Source of the DNA: CBDBCU01 sp965242615
GTDB taxonomy: Bacteria > Chloroflexota > Dehalococcoidia > Lucifugimonadales > UBA3495
Assembly (NCBI GenBank): GCA_965242615.1
Contig: CBDESR010000005.1
Coordinates: 1,178,001 to 1,242,000 of the forward strand
Reading direction: 5' to 3'
DNA: 64,000 bases
How positions within the stretch are numbered: the first letter of the stretch is position 1; every line of letters starts with the position of its first letter. The notes under the pieces are model-generated. The model saw only the letters and a program-made list of their open reading frames with translations. It did no database searches and was not told the origin of the DNA. Below are positions 17,506 to 26,390 of this stretch, in pieces. Position numbers and translations under genes: made by a program.

Positions 17506-17993
17506 AAAAATCGTCAAGGTTGACCTGACCCCGGGACGCCGGGTTCTTTACGCTAAGCTTACCGTAAAACTTAATATCGCTCCACACAGCGCGCTGTGGG
17601 CCCCGGCCGGCCCTAAACAAGCCGCCGGACGCCTCAAACACTCCTACCCCGGGAAAGCGGACCAAGGACCCGCAAACCCACCAGGAGCAGCGGCCAACGG
17701 CAAATCCCACCCGCCGTACCAAACCGCCGCCCCATTCCTACAGGAGTCGGAGCAACCCAGGTTGACTGGAGAACGGTCAACCCCGGTCGCAACACCGGGC
17801 CAACCCGCCGGCATGGCAACCATACCAACCGGCGCCAGTAGCCAACTCAAGGTAGCGCAACCGTAATCGGCAATCTGGCCGGGCAATACCGGAGTGAAGT
17901 AAGCCAATGTGCCAACCGGCGTATGGCGGCCCAACGACCAGACCTGCCAACCCTTCTCCCGACAAGGCGGAAACCGCGGCCGCGGTTTCCGCC
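17506..17993 (+). ncRNA. Unknown structured RNA-like element, copy A (~480 nt)
   Basis: Starts just after the conserved promoter and ends in a perfect 28-nt palindrome (17966-17993, arms GGCGGAAACCGCGG and CCGCGGTTTCCGCC). It aligns over its whole length with the reverse strand of 57493-57965. Shared blocks in order: CCCCGGGACGCCGGG; a 14-nt palindrome CACAGCGCGCTGTG (17585-17598); CCAAACCGCCGCCCC; hairpin GGTTGAC / GTCAACC (about 17760-17782); ATGGCAACCATACCAACCGG; AGTAGCCAA-TCAAGGT; TGCCAACC; then a terminal hairpin with GGCGGAA/TTCCGCC arms. Blocks are separated by diverged, indel-bearing stretches, as in structured RNAs. No long ORF is shared. It does not match RNase P, tmRNA, SRP or 6S signatures that I know. 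Confidence 0.6.
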
Positions 17994-18603
17994 AACACCG
18001 GTATCCCCCGCCCGCTTAATACCCCATCCTTCCCCCATCACCCCCACTTATTCCTCCAACCTCCTCTCCAACCCCGCCGCCCTCTTACCCATCCCCCCAA
18101 TTCTAAAACTCCAACCAAAATTGTCCCTTTTCTAAAAATCGTAAAAAACCGTATCCTTCTCTTGTTGACATCATCTTTTGCCCATTGGTAACTTCAATCC
18201 AGTTTCCGGGGCGCAGTGCGGAGCCATCAAACGCCCGCCCAACGCCGCCGCAGACACCACCGTTCGGGGCGAATTCCCGCCGCCGGCCGGCCCATTTCCG
18301 ACTCTGTCTCTGCCTATACCGGGCAGCGGCAAGTCTATCGATAAAGGCATAGCCAGGGCAGCTTTGGGGTTTCCCGATACAACGGGGCGGCTTGCTCCCC
18401 CAGGTATCCATTCCCTTTCTCTTAATTGCCCCGCAGCGGCGGAAACCCCGGCAATCCGGACCAAGAACGAGGCGTTTCTACGGACGATTATGGCATCTCC
18501 AGCGGCATTGCCCCGGGAATATCGGTTGGGCGGTTGGGCCGCCGGCTCCATCAGCCGGCGACCGCGGCGGCGGCTTCCCGGCGGCCCGGTCAGGGTTAAG
18601 GGA
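17994..18603. other. AT-rich gap and long leader before rsmH
   Basis: Non-coding as far as I can see. An AT-rich stretch at 18104-18190 contains TTGACA (18165-18170) with a weak TAACTT 18 nt later, a possible promoter that would give rsmH a ~400-nt leader. The frame open from 18178 into rsmH has no recognisable protein family before 18604. No MraZ gene, and no recognised riboswitch, was found in the leader. Confidence 0.4.
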
Positions 18604-19587
18604 ATGGATACTCCCTGGCACCGGCCCGTCTTGCTGCCGGAGGTCTTGGGTCAGTTGGGCGCGCGCCCGGACGGGTGGTATGTGGATGGCACCGTGGGCG
18701 ACGGAGGGCATAGCGAAGCCCTCCTCCGGGCTGCTGCGCCCAATGGGAAAGTGTTGGGCATCGACCGCGACCCTCGTTCTTTAGTCCGGGCTGCCGCCCG
18801 CCTCCAGCCCTTTAACCCCGCCAATACTTCGCCCGCCGAACCGGCCCCCTTTACCCCGGTAAAAGGCAGCTACGCCAATTTGCTCGAACTGGCCGGCCAA
18901 ACTTGGGGCCAGGGTAGCCAAGCCGACGGCATCCTCCTCGACTTGGGCATCAGTTCCCGCCAAGTGGACGCCCCCGGCTTCGGCGGCAGTTTCCAACGGG
19001 ACGAACCCCTCGATATGCGCTTCGACCCGGCTGCTGCCATCCCCACGGCCGCCGACCTGGTCAATACCTGGCCCGCCGCCGACCTCGCCCGTATCCTCCA
19101 CGAATACGGCGAGGAACCCCGCGCCCGAGCCATCGCCCGCGCTATCGTCAGCAGCCGCCCCATCAACACCACCGGCCAACTGGCTGCAATAATCGCCCAG
19201 GTAGCCGGCAATCCCGGCAATCGCCGCGGCGGCCGCCAACGCATCCACCCGGCCACCCGCGCCTTTCAAGCCCTGCGGATTGCCGTCAACGACGAACTGA
19301 ACCAACTGACTGCCGGACTGAACGCCGCACCCCGACTCCTCAAACCCGGCGGCCGCCTCGCCGTCATCAGCTACCACAGCCTGGAGGACCGTATCGTCAA
19401 AAGAACCCTGACCACCGCGGCGGCGGCTTGCATTTGCCCCCCCGGTCTCCCGGTCTGCCGCTGTGACCATCAGCCCACCCTGCGCCTGGTTAACCGCCGG
19501 GTCATCAAGCCCGGCCCGGCGGAAATCGCCGCCAACCCCCGCAGCCGCAGCGCCCGCTTGCGCGTCGCTGAACGATTGGCGGACTGA
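18604..19587 (+). CDS. rsmH: 16S rRNA (cytosine1402-N4)-methyltransferase RsmH
   Basis: 327 aa from ATG 18604. RsmH/MraW signatures: HRPVLLPEVL at the start, SAM-binding DGTVGDGGHSEALL, ILLDLGISSRQVD, the LDMRFDP block, RIHPATRAFQALRIAVNDEL, and ISYHSLEDRIVK. It methylates C1402 in the 16S decoding centre. AAGGGA lies directly before the ATG; in-frame starts further up (18178, 18490) add sequence that no RsmH has. It heads the division cluster, but mraZ, ftsL, ftsI and the mur genes that usually surround it are absent. Confidence 0.95.
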   Translation: MDTPWHRPVLLPEVLGQLGARPDGWYVDGTVGDGGHSEALLRAAAPNGKVLGIDRDPRSLVRAAARLQPFNPANTSPAEPAPFTPVKGSYANLLELAGQTWGQGSQADGILLDLGISSRQVDAPGFGGSFQRDEPLDMRFDPAAAIPTAADLVNTWPAADLARILHEYGEEPRARAIARAIVSSRPINTTGQLAAIIAQVAGNPGNRRGGRQRIHPATRAFQALRIAVNDELNQLTAGLNAAPRLLKPGGRLAVISYHSLEDRIVKRTLTTAAAACICPPGLPVCRCDHQPTLRLVNRRVIKPGPAEIAANPRSRSARLRVAERLAD

Positions 19588-19657
19588 ACCCCCGGGAAAG
19601 CGGAAACCCGGCAACGGAAACTATCGGAAAACTCTTTAAGAAGGACGGGGAAACCTG

Positions 19658-20926
19658 GTGAAAGAGACATTCTACACCGCCCTGGATTTGGGCGCCAGCA
19701 AGGTGTGTTCCATCGTAGCCCGCGTCGGCGCCGAAGGCGAACTCAAAGTCCTCGGCAGCGGCATTACCCCTTCCCGGGGCATCCAAAAGGGCCGCGTCGA
19801 AAACCTCGAGGAAGTCAAGGCCGCCGTCAAAGCGTCCCTCGACGAAGCCCATCGCTATGTCGGCCGCAGCGCCCACGGCGGCGCCTATCTGGTCGTCAGC
19901 GGCGACCACCTGTCCAGCGTCAACACCAAAGACATCTGGCAGCCCCACGCCGCCGGCAGCAGTAGCATCTCCGAAGGGGAAATGCACCGCCTCATCCGGG
20001 CTTCCCTCCCCCAACTCGACGAAAACCGCGAAGTGCTGCACATCATCCCTATGGGCTACCAGGTTGACGGCTTGGCTGGCGTCCGCAATCCCATGGGACT
20101 TCACGCCAGCCAGGTGCAGCTCGAAGCCCATGTCATCACCGCCGAAGCCGCCGCCCTCAAAAACGCCGCCACCGCCGCCGAAGCCAACCGCGTCCCGGTC
20201 AACGGCCTCGTCGCCCAATCCCTGGCCGCCGCCGAAGCCGTCCTGACCGCCGACGAGCGGGAAATGGGCGTTATTCTGATGGACATTGGCGGTGGTACTA
20301 CCGATGTATCCCTGTTCCGCGATGGCAGCCCGGTCTGCACTACCGTCCTCCCGGTCGGCGGCATTCAGCTGACCCGGGATTTGGCGGTAGCGGAACGCAT
20401 TCCTTACTATGTAGCCGAGGAAGTCAAGTTGCAGTGGGGCAACGCCCTGCCGGAGTTGGCGGTGGATGACGAAGTGGTGCTGCCCGGCAGTCCCGGCGAG
20501 GAGGAACGGATTGCCCGGCGGCGGACGTTGTGCGAGCCGCTCAGCGCCCGGATGCTGGAAATCCTCGAACTGTCCATCCGCCGCCTCAGCGAACAGAGCG
20601 GCCTGAACCGCCTGCCGGATGGCGGCCTGGTCTTTACCGGCGCGGGGGCCGAACTGGCCGGCTTGCGCGAACTTACCGAAAAATACCTCAGCGGGCCGGT
20701 GCGGATTGCCTACCCGGAAAATGTCCCCGGCCTGCCCTCCCAACTGCGGAAACCCGGCTTTTCCGCCGCCGTGGGCGCCCTGCTCTGGGGCATCAAACAT
20801 CAGGGGGAACGCCGCAACTACCGCAGCAGCGGCGGCAGTTCCGAAAGCCCCGGCGAAGCTATCTCTCGCGGGTACAAATCTCTCCTCAGCCGCATCAAGC
20901 GCGCCACCGAAAAAGTTCCCCGGTAG
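19658..20926 (+). CDS. ftsA: Cell division protein FtsA
   Basis: 422 aa, GTG start after AAGAAGGACGGGG. Actin-like fold: phosphate-1 loop ALDLGASKVCSIVA, SHS2 insert (about 90-165), phosphate-2 loop MDIGGGTTDVSLF, and GLVFTGAGAELAGL near the adenosine site. A basic amphipathic C-terminal helix (YKSLLSRIKRATEK) is the membrane-targeting sequence that lets FtsA tether FtsZ. It directly precedes ftsZ. The internal GGAELAG and LPVGGIQLTRDL blocks are normal. No ftsQ precedes it, unusual for this gene order. Confidence 0.95.
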   Translation: MKETFYTALDLGASKVCSIVARVGAEGELKVLGSGITPSRGIQKGRVENLEEVKAAVKASLDEAHRYVGRSAHGGAYLVVSGDHLSSVNTKDIWQPHAAGSSSISEGEMHRLIRASLPQLDENREVLHIIPMGYQVDGLAGVRNPMGLHASQVQLEAHVITAEAAALKNAATAAEANRVPVNGLVAQSLAAAEAVLTADEREMGVILMDIGGGTTDVSLFRDGSPVCTTVLPVGGIQLTRDLAVAERIPYYVAEEVKLQWGNALPELAVDDEVVLPGSPGEEERIARRRTLCEPLSARMLEILELSIRRLSEQSGLNRLPDGGLVFTGAGAELAGLRELTEKYLSGPVRIAYPENVPGLPSQLRKPGFSAAVGALLWGIKHQGERRNYRSSGGSSESPGEAISRGYKSLLSRIKRATEKVPR

Positions 20927-21073
20927 CGCAGCGGCGGCCGTCGAGAGCAGACTTTGCCAATGGCGGGAAACGGGGCGGCAAATCACCCGATACAGCCAAC
21001 CAATCCCCGGCGGCGGCAAGGCGCAGTTATCGCAGTCTTGGTCAACTTTAGTCAGTTCGGAAGGAGTGGAATT

Positions 21074-22234
21074 ATGGTATTCGGAAACACCGCATCCTGG
21101 GAACCCGGCCGGGAGCATAACGACCCGGCGGCCAACGCCATGCCGGAAATTGCCCGGGGCGTCCCCCTCATCAAAGTCCTCGGCGTCGGCGGCGGCGGCA
21201 GCAACGCGGTCAGCCGGATGTATAAGGACAAACTCCCGGTGGTCGAGTATTACGCCCTTAACACCGACGCCCAGCACCTTTTCCGCTGCGACGTCGCTCA
21301 CCGCATCGCCCTCGGCCAGAACCTCACCCGCGGCCTCGGCTCCGGCGCCCAGCCCGAACTCGGCCGCCAGTCCGCCGAGGAATCCCGCCCCGACATCGAA
21401 AAAGCCGTCGACGGCGCCGATATGGTCTTTGTCGCCGTCGGGATGGGCGGCGGCACCGGCACCGGCGCCGCCCCGGTGGTCTGCGAAATCGCCAAATCCA
21501 GCGGCGCTTTGACCGTCGCCGTGGTCAGCCGTCCCTTCTCCTTCGAGGCTGCCGCCCGCCGCAAAAACGCTGAGGAAGGCATCGAACGCCTCAAGGAACA
21601 CGCCGACACCGTCATCGTCATCCCCAACGACCGCCTCCTGGAACTTAACCAGGAGAAAGACCAGACCTTTACTTGGGAGGATGCCCTGAAAATGGCCGAC
21701 TCCGTCCTGCATCAGGGCGTCCAGGCCATTGCCGAAGTGGTAACTGTCCCCGGCGAAATCAATGTGGACTTCGCCGATGTCAAAACCATCCTCAGCAACG
21801 CCGGCCCGGCCTGGCTCGCCATCGGCCGCGGCAAGGGCGACAATCGGGCCATTGACGCCGCCCGGATGGCGACCCGCAGCCCCCTGCTCGACATTGCCAT
21901 GGAAGGGGCCAAGCGCATCCTCTTTGTCATCACCGGCGGCACCAGCCTATCCTTGCAGGAAGTCCAGGATGCCGCCCATGTCCTCGAGGAAATGTCCGAC
22001 CCGGAGGCCAACATCATCTTTGGCACCAGCCGCGACCCGCGCCTCGAGGACGAAGTCAAAATGACGATGGTGGCGGCGGCGTTCCCGGTGCTGCAAGACA
22101 ATCAGCGCGCCCGGGAAGCCGAGTTGCAGCGGCTCCTGCAGGATATGCCCCGCCAAAGCGATGACGAGCTGGATGTCCCCAGCTTCCTCCGCCGGCAGCA
22201 GGGCAGCAGCAATCGCCGCGGCTTCTTTCGCTAA
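21074..22234 (+). CDS. ftsZ: Cell division GTPase FtsZ
   Basis: 386 aa from ATG 21074, chosen because AAGGAG lies eight bases upstream; the frame is open further up but carries no conserved sequence. GTP-binding glycine-rich motif VGMGGGTGTGAAP, N-terminal VLGVGGGGSNAV, synergy-loop VNVDFADVK-type sequence, and a C-terminal peptide ELDVPSFLRRQ that binds FtsA. The N-terminus carries ~28 extra residues before the Rossmann core. It polymerises into the Z-ring. Together with ftsA and rsmH it forms an unusually short division cluster; a bidirectional terminator follows. Confidence 0.97.
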   Translation: MVFGNTASWEPGREHNDPAANAMPEIARGVPLIKVLGVGGGGSNAVSRMYKDKLPVVEYYALNTDAQHLFRCDVAHRIALGQNLTRGLGSGAQPELGRQSAEESRPDIEKAVDGADMVFVAVGMGGGTGTGAAPVVCEIAKSSGALTVAVVSRPFSFEAAARRKNAEEGIERLKEHADTVIVIPNDRLLELNQEKDQTFTWEDALKMADSVLHQGVQAIAEVVTVPGEINVDFADVKTILSNAGPAWLAIGRGKGDNRAIDAARMATRSPLLDIAMEGAKRILFVITGGTSLSLQEVQDAAHVLEEMSDPEANIIFGTSRDPRLEDEVKMTMVAAAFPVLQDNQRAREAELQRLLQDMPRQSDDELDVPSFLRRQQGSSNRRGFFR

Positions 22235-22386
22235 ACCCTGACCTAACCGCAACGGGGCCGGCAACACCGCCGGCCCCCATGCCAACCCGGTCAACCGGGC
22301 TAACTTCGAGGAATGTTCTCGGCGGCTGCACGCAGTATTACTATCCTCCGGCAATCCCGACCGCAACCAGTCCCGAGAATCGGCAG

Positions 22387-22420
22387 AAAGGCCGCCCCCC
22401 CTTTAACCGGGGGCGGCTTT
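22387..22420 (+). terminator. Bidirectional terminator between ftsZ and the 1040-aa methylase
   Basis: Stem GCCGCCCCC (22391-22399) / GGGGGCGGC (22409-22417), flanked by AAAG on the left and TTTGTT on the right, so it can end both the ftsZ transcript and the converging minus-strand gene. Confidence 0.8.
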
Positions 22421-22434
22421 GTTATCCCCAAACC

Positions 22435-25400
22435 CTAACTCCGCAAGCCTAAAGCCTTCATAATGGTTTCGTTGCCGCCGTGGACCGCCGGCTCCCGGCA
22501 CCAGAGGCTGCGGAGATGGGACAGGGCGCGGGCGGCCGCCGCATTACCGCCCAAGCCGACCAACTCCAGAGCCGCTGCGTCGATTTTGTGCCGGTTCCCA
22601 TCCCGGAAAGCGTAGGAAATCGGCTCCAGCGGCAAAGCCGCCAGTTCCCCATAGCGTTCCGGCGCCCGTTGCCGCGCCTGCTGGCCGGCGGGGGTGTCGG
22701 CGGCAAAGTTGGGGACGGGGAAACCGGCTAACCCGCGTATCTGCATCCGGGAACGGCCGGCTTGAGTCGTTTGACCATAGCAAACCCGGGTCAGCAGTCC
22801 CAAAGTGGAATTGAGCCAAATCGCCAAAGCGTCTTTCACTCCGGCGTCCACCAGCAACGCCGTCCAGGTCGAACCGCCCATTGCCAAGTCAGCCGTCCGG
22901 GCGGCGGCCAAGGCTTGAGAGGTCATCCGCAGGTTGCGGGAGATGAACAAGTCGCTCCTTTGCGCCAACATCTGCCGCTGCAAATCCTCCCGGTCGGCAA
23001 CCGGCTGCCCCTCGTGGGTGGGATTAGTTAAGATACTTCGCTGGGTTTTGCTGTCCACCGACCAAAGGGCCGGATAGTTAAGTACTTGCCCCTCCGCTAT
23101 CGGGTCAAAGGTAAAAGCCCCGATTTCCTCGTTCCCGCGAATATGGCCGATTAGGTGATGAGTAGGGCCAATAGCGGAATGGCTCGGTTCCTGCTCTCTC
23201 TTTACCCGGTCGAAAGTAAAAGCGCCGCGACCGTCACCGCCGCGGGGATGACCGATTAAATCATGAGTGGGGCCAACGCTGACGACTTCCCGGAGCGCAG
23301 TGAACTCCAGGCTCAACTCCCAACTCTCCATATTCTGAATGGAATAAAACCGGCCGGCCATCAATTCGGCGGCGGTGCGGGCCAGGTGATGGTCTTGCAT
23401 CCCAACAGTGAACCAGGGAAAGCCGGCGGCGGTTACATTCTGAACCACCCAACTCCCGATGTTCTTGCCCATATCCGTATCGTAGATGACATCGCCGCCC
23501 CGCTCCGGTTGACCGAGGCGGTTGAACAGCTTGGCATACCAGAACGCCTCAGACAGGGACTCCGGGGCGGCGCTCAGGTTGATACAGAGCAATCGGGCTT
23601 GCTCGGAATCGGGTTTCGGCTCCGTCCGCTTAGTGGCAATCAGGAGCATCTCGTTCATATTCGTTTCAGCGGACAGCATCGCGCCGGCGTTGGAAACGAA
23701 AGCGATAGCAGTAAGGTCCTGGTATTCGGTTTCCAGGGTCTTGCGGAAACCTTGCCAGGATTCGGAATGAGCCGCGGTCAAGGGCAGCACAGTGGCAAAA
23801 ACTCCGCCCTTTTTCAGCTTGCGGTCGGCCAGAGCGGAAAAATCCGCCCCCATACCGGCTTGCCCGTTGGGAATTTCGTTGCCGGCCCGGCGGAGTTTAT
23901 CCCGGAGGTTTCTCAACCGGGTCTCACTGCGCTGGCGTTCTTTTTCACTGATGCCGGCTATAGCAAAGGGCTGAAACCCGCCCTTGGCCCTGGTATAGGG
24001 CGGGTTCTGGATAACCAAATCCCGGCTTTCGTTCTGTACCTCAATGTTGGTTGGCAGGGCGCAGTCATCAGCGGCGGCGCTGACGGTTTGGCCGGTAATA
24101 TCGGTTATCTGTTCCGAATCCAGCAACTCCAAGGAACCGGCTTTCCCGCCCAGCACCGCTACCGCCGCAATGTTGGTGCGGTGGTATTCGGTTGCCAATT
24201 CCGTTACGGACAGACCGGCGGCGGTCATGTGCGCCGCCAAGGCGTTGATGTCCAAGCCGGTAATGGAATCCTCCATCATCCGCTGGTGCAAACCCTCCCC
24301 GGTGCCACCGGCGGAGTCGTGGCGGCTGCGGATGTGCCGGTAGGGAGCCCGTAGCAGCGAGCCGGTGCCGCAGGCAAAGTCCGCTATTTTCAGAGACGCT
24401 ACTTCCTGCGGCGATTGCCAGTCTTGCAAGTTCAAGCGGGCCACTGCCATCTGGGACAGCAGCTCCGCCGTTTCCGGCAAGGTGTAATGGGCGGCCGTTT
24501 CCTCCCGGTCGCTCAGCAGTTCCGGGAAAAGCTCGCCGGCAAAGTCCACCCGATTGCCCAAGCGCAAGTTAGTTATCCGGGACGCCTGCCGGGCCAGTAG
24601 GGTTATAACATCCCCGCCAACGGTATCCGGCATCCGGAGATGCAGAACATTGCGGGCCGCATTGAACACGGCTTTGTAGTTGAAGGCCAGGATTTTGCCC
24701 CACTCGACGCGCACATCGTCGGGGATAATTACCTCCCCGGCTTGGCTAACAAAGCGCATTTCCGATAGGGTTTTCAACCCCTGCGCTTTCAGGTCATCGG
24801 AAGTTTCCGCCAGCAGGTTCTGCAAGCGCAAAGAAGTCAACCAGATACAGCACGCCATCCGTAGCCCTTGCCGCAAGTCGGTCTGTCCCAATTCTTTAGC
24901 GATTTCTTGAATCGCCGCCGGCTCCAATCCCCGATACAGTGCCTCAGCCAAATTGTTGATTTGGGCGGCGACCGATTTAGCCGTGTCCGTAACCAGTTGC
25001 GGCGGGGCGGCGGCGTATTCGCACAGCACCGCCAAATCCTCCAGATTGCCGGTTACAAAGCCGGGCCGCCGCGGCCAGTAATGGATTTGATTATCGGTCA
25101 GGGTTACTTCGCCCGCCTCGTCGCCCCGGATGTTGGCGGAAAGGATGGCGTACTTCAATTCCACCGCGTAGGGGTCAGCCAGCCATTCCTGCAACTGGCG
25201 GTCGGACCAGCTGCGGATTTCGGGGGCCGCGCCGATGGCAATGGCGGAGCGGATAGGAACGGCAGTGCCGTGCACCCGCTTGCCCAACCGACTGCGGGCA
25301 TCGCCAAAAGCCGGGTCGCCGAACTCCACTTCCAGCACCACCGGGTAAATCTCCGGCGTCTGCGCCAGAATATCCGGGCGGTCGGCTTGGGCATCCCACA

Positions 25401-25557
25401 AAACCCGGTTCCGCTCGCAAAGGATGGCTTGGTCGGATTCCCGCCACGCCTTGCGCCGGGTGCGGAGGGCTTGGGCCAGGGCGATGTTAAAGGTCTGCTC
25501 ATGCATCTGCCCGCCCGCCGCCGGTTCCATACCTTGTAAAGGGGATTGGGTGGTCAT
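22435..25557 (-). CDS. Large N6-adenine DNA methylase, possible type IIG-like enzyme
   Basis: 1040 aa. Gamma-class adenine methylase motifs: SAM loop ADFACGTGSLL (392-402), GLDINALAAHM (motif II), and catalytic NPPY (518-521) followed by TRAKGG. Residues 1-380 are non-methylase; RPDILAQ then VVLEVEF (Asp62, Glu76, Glu78) could be a PD-(D/E)xK variant with an ExE end, as in some restriction enzymes, but this is tentative. The C-terminal ~400 residues are probably the target-recognition part and contain a 35-residue tandem repeat, GPTHxLIGHxRG...GAFTFD, encoded at 23103-23175 and 23208-23280. No separate specificity or restriction gene is adjacent, so a self-contained enzyme is likely. Confidence 0.75.
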   Translation of the reverse strand: MTTQSPLQGMEPAAGGQMHEQTFNIALAQALRTRRKAWRESDQAILCERNRVLWDAQADRPDILAQTPEIYPVVLEVEFGDPAFGDARSRLGKRVHGTAVPIRSAIAIGAAPEIRSWSDRQLQEWLADPYAVELKYAILSANIRGDEAGEVTLTDNQIHYWPRRPGFVTGNLEDLAVLCEYAAAPPQLVTDTAKSVAAQINNLAEALYRGLEPAAIQEIAKELGQTDLRQGLRMACCIWLTSLRLQNLLAETSDDLKAQGLKTLSEMRFVSQAGEVIIPDDVRVEWGKILAFNYKAVFNAARNVLHLRMPDTVGGDVITLLARQASRITNLRLGNRVDFAGELFPELLSDREETAAHYTLPETAELLSQMAVARLNLQDWQSPQEVASLKIADFACGTGSLLRAPYRHIRSRHDSAGGTGEGLHQRMMEDSITGLDINALAAHMTAAGLSVTELATEYHRTNIAAVAVLGGKAGSLELLDSEQITDITGQTVSAAADDCALPTNIEVQNESRDLVIQNPPYTRAKGGFQPFAIAGISEKERQRSETRLRNLRDKLRRAGNEIPNGQAGMGADFSALADRKLKKGGVFATVLPLTAAHSESWQGFRKTLETEYQDLTAIAFVSNAGAMLSAETNMNEMLLIATKRTEPKPDSEQARLLCINLSAAPESLSEAFWYAKLFNRLGQPERGGDVIYDTDMGKNIGSWVVQNVTAAGFPWFTVGMQDHHLARTAAELMAGRFYSIQNMESWELSLEFTALREVVSVGPTHDLIGHPRGGDGRGAFTFDRVKREQEPSHSAIGPTHHLIGHIRGNEEIGAFTFDPIAEGQVLNYPALWSVDSKTQRSILTNPTHEGQPVADREDLQRQMLAQRSDLFISRNLRMTSQALAAARTADLAMGGSTWTALLVDAGVKDALAIWLNSTLGLLTRVCYGQTTQAGRSRMQIRGLAGFPVPNFAADTPAGQQARQRAPERYGELAALPLEPISYAFRDGNRHKIDAAALELVGLGGNAAAARALSHLRSLWCREPAVHGGNETIMKALGLRS

Positions 25558-25635
25558 ATTCCGCTCCTGCCTTTTCTAACTGCGCCGCCACTATAGCACA
25601 GCGGCTGGGGGTTAGACGCGGCAATTGGGGCCGGT

Positions 25636-26310
25636 CTAATCATGATCCCGTTCCGGCGTGGCCGTCTGCTGACCCGGCGGATCCCCCATTATGCTCCCCG
25701 CCAGAATGCCCCCGGAAATGATGATTTTCATCGCATCATCCACCGTAAAGTCCGTAGGAATTACATCCTTGGCCGGCACTACAATCAGAAACCCGGAGGA
25801 AGGCACCGGCGTCGTCGGCACATAGACCGCCACCATCTCCTCCCCATCCGGGTCATCCCCCAGTTGGGAAGTTATCAGTCCGATGGACTTGGCGCCGGCC
25901 CGGGGGAACTCGACCAGCACCACCCCCCGATACGGGCGGGATTCGGCGTTGCCCATCAGCTGCACCGCCGAGCGCAGCGGCCCGTAAATGGCTTTGATCA
26001 CCGGCAGAAACTCCAGGCTGCGATGGCCGTAGTCAATAAGCCGCTGCCCCAACCCGTGCGTAGTGAACCAGCCCGCCAGGTAAATCAAAGCCAGCATTAC
26101 CAGCAACCCGGTGCCGGGGATGTATTCGCCGGGCAGGAACTCGAGAAATAGTTCCCGAAAGATGGGGTCGAACAAGCCAAAGAGGAACTGGATGACCCAA
26201 ATGGTGATAATCAGCGGCAGGATAACCAGCAAGCCGGCGCCCAGATTGCTCTCGAAGTGGCGCAGCCCCCGGCGGAACAGGTTGGCGCGCGGGTTTTGCG
26301 GCACAGCCAT
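25636..26310 (-). CDS. DUF502 family membrane protein
   Basis: 224 aa with two membrane helices (about 25-47 and 67-88) and a C-terminal soluble domain. DUF502 hallmarks: GAGLLVILPLIITIWV, the block LGQRLIDYGHRSLEFLPVIKAIYG, RGVVLVEFPRAGAKSIGLIT and VYVPTTPVPSSGFLIVVP. Members occur widely in bacteria and plants (COV family) and their biochemical role is unsettled. It follows the glycosyltransferase gene by 80 nt on the same strand. Confidence 0.88.
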   Translation of the reverse strand: MAVPQNPRANLFRRGLRHFESNLGAGLLVILPLIITIWVIQFLFGLFDPIFRELFLEFLPGEYIPGTGLLVMLALIYLAGWFTTHGLGQRLIDYGHRSLEFLPVIKAIYGPLRSAVQLMGNAESRPYRGVVLVEFPRAGAKSIGLITSQLGDDPDGEEMVAVYVPTTPVPSSGFLIVVPAKDVIPTDFTVDDAMKIIISGGILAGSIMGDPPGQQTATPERDHD

Positions 26311-26390
26311 ACTGGTTTCCCCGTCTCTCCCCGGTTTGTAGTGTGAATGGCATTGGCCGGGGCTGCCCGGCCGGGATTATTCTCCGCCGC

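Noticed and set aside
17384..17866. 160-aa ORF through RNA element A
   Set aside because: The frame is not conserved in copy B; only a MATIPTG stretch is shared.
17506..17993. RNase P RNA, tmRNA, SRP or 6S RNA
   Set aside because: None of the universally conserved segments I know for these (for example the RNase P GAGGAAAGTCC core) is present, and two diverged copies would be unusual.
18300..18420. Riboswitch in the rsmH leader
   Set aside because: Some GGCAA-type segments recall c-di-GMP or cobalamin aptamers, but no complete consensus could be traced.
18178..18603. N-terminal extension of RsmH
   Set aside because: No RsmH family sequence in it; conserved protein begins at 18604.
19505..21712. 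735-aa minus-strand ORF
   Set aside because: Antisense shadow of rsmH, ftsA and ftsZ in GC-rich DNA.
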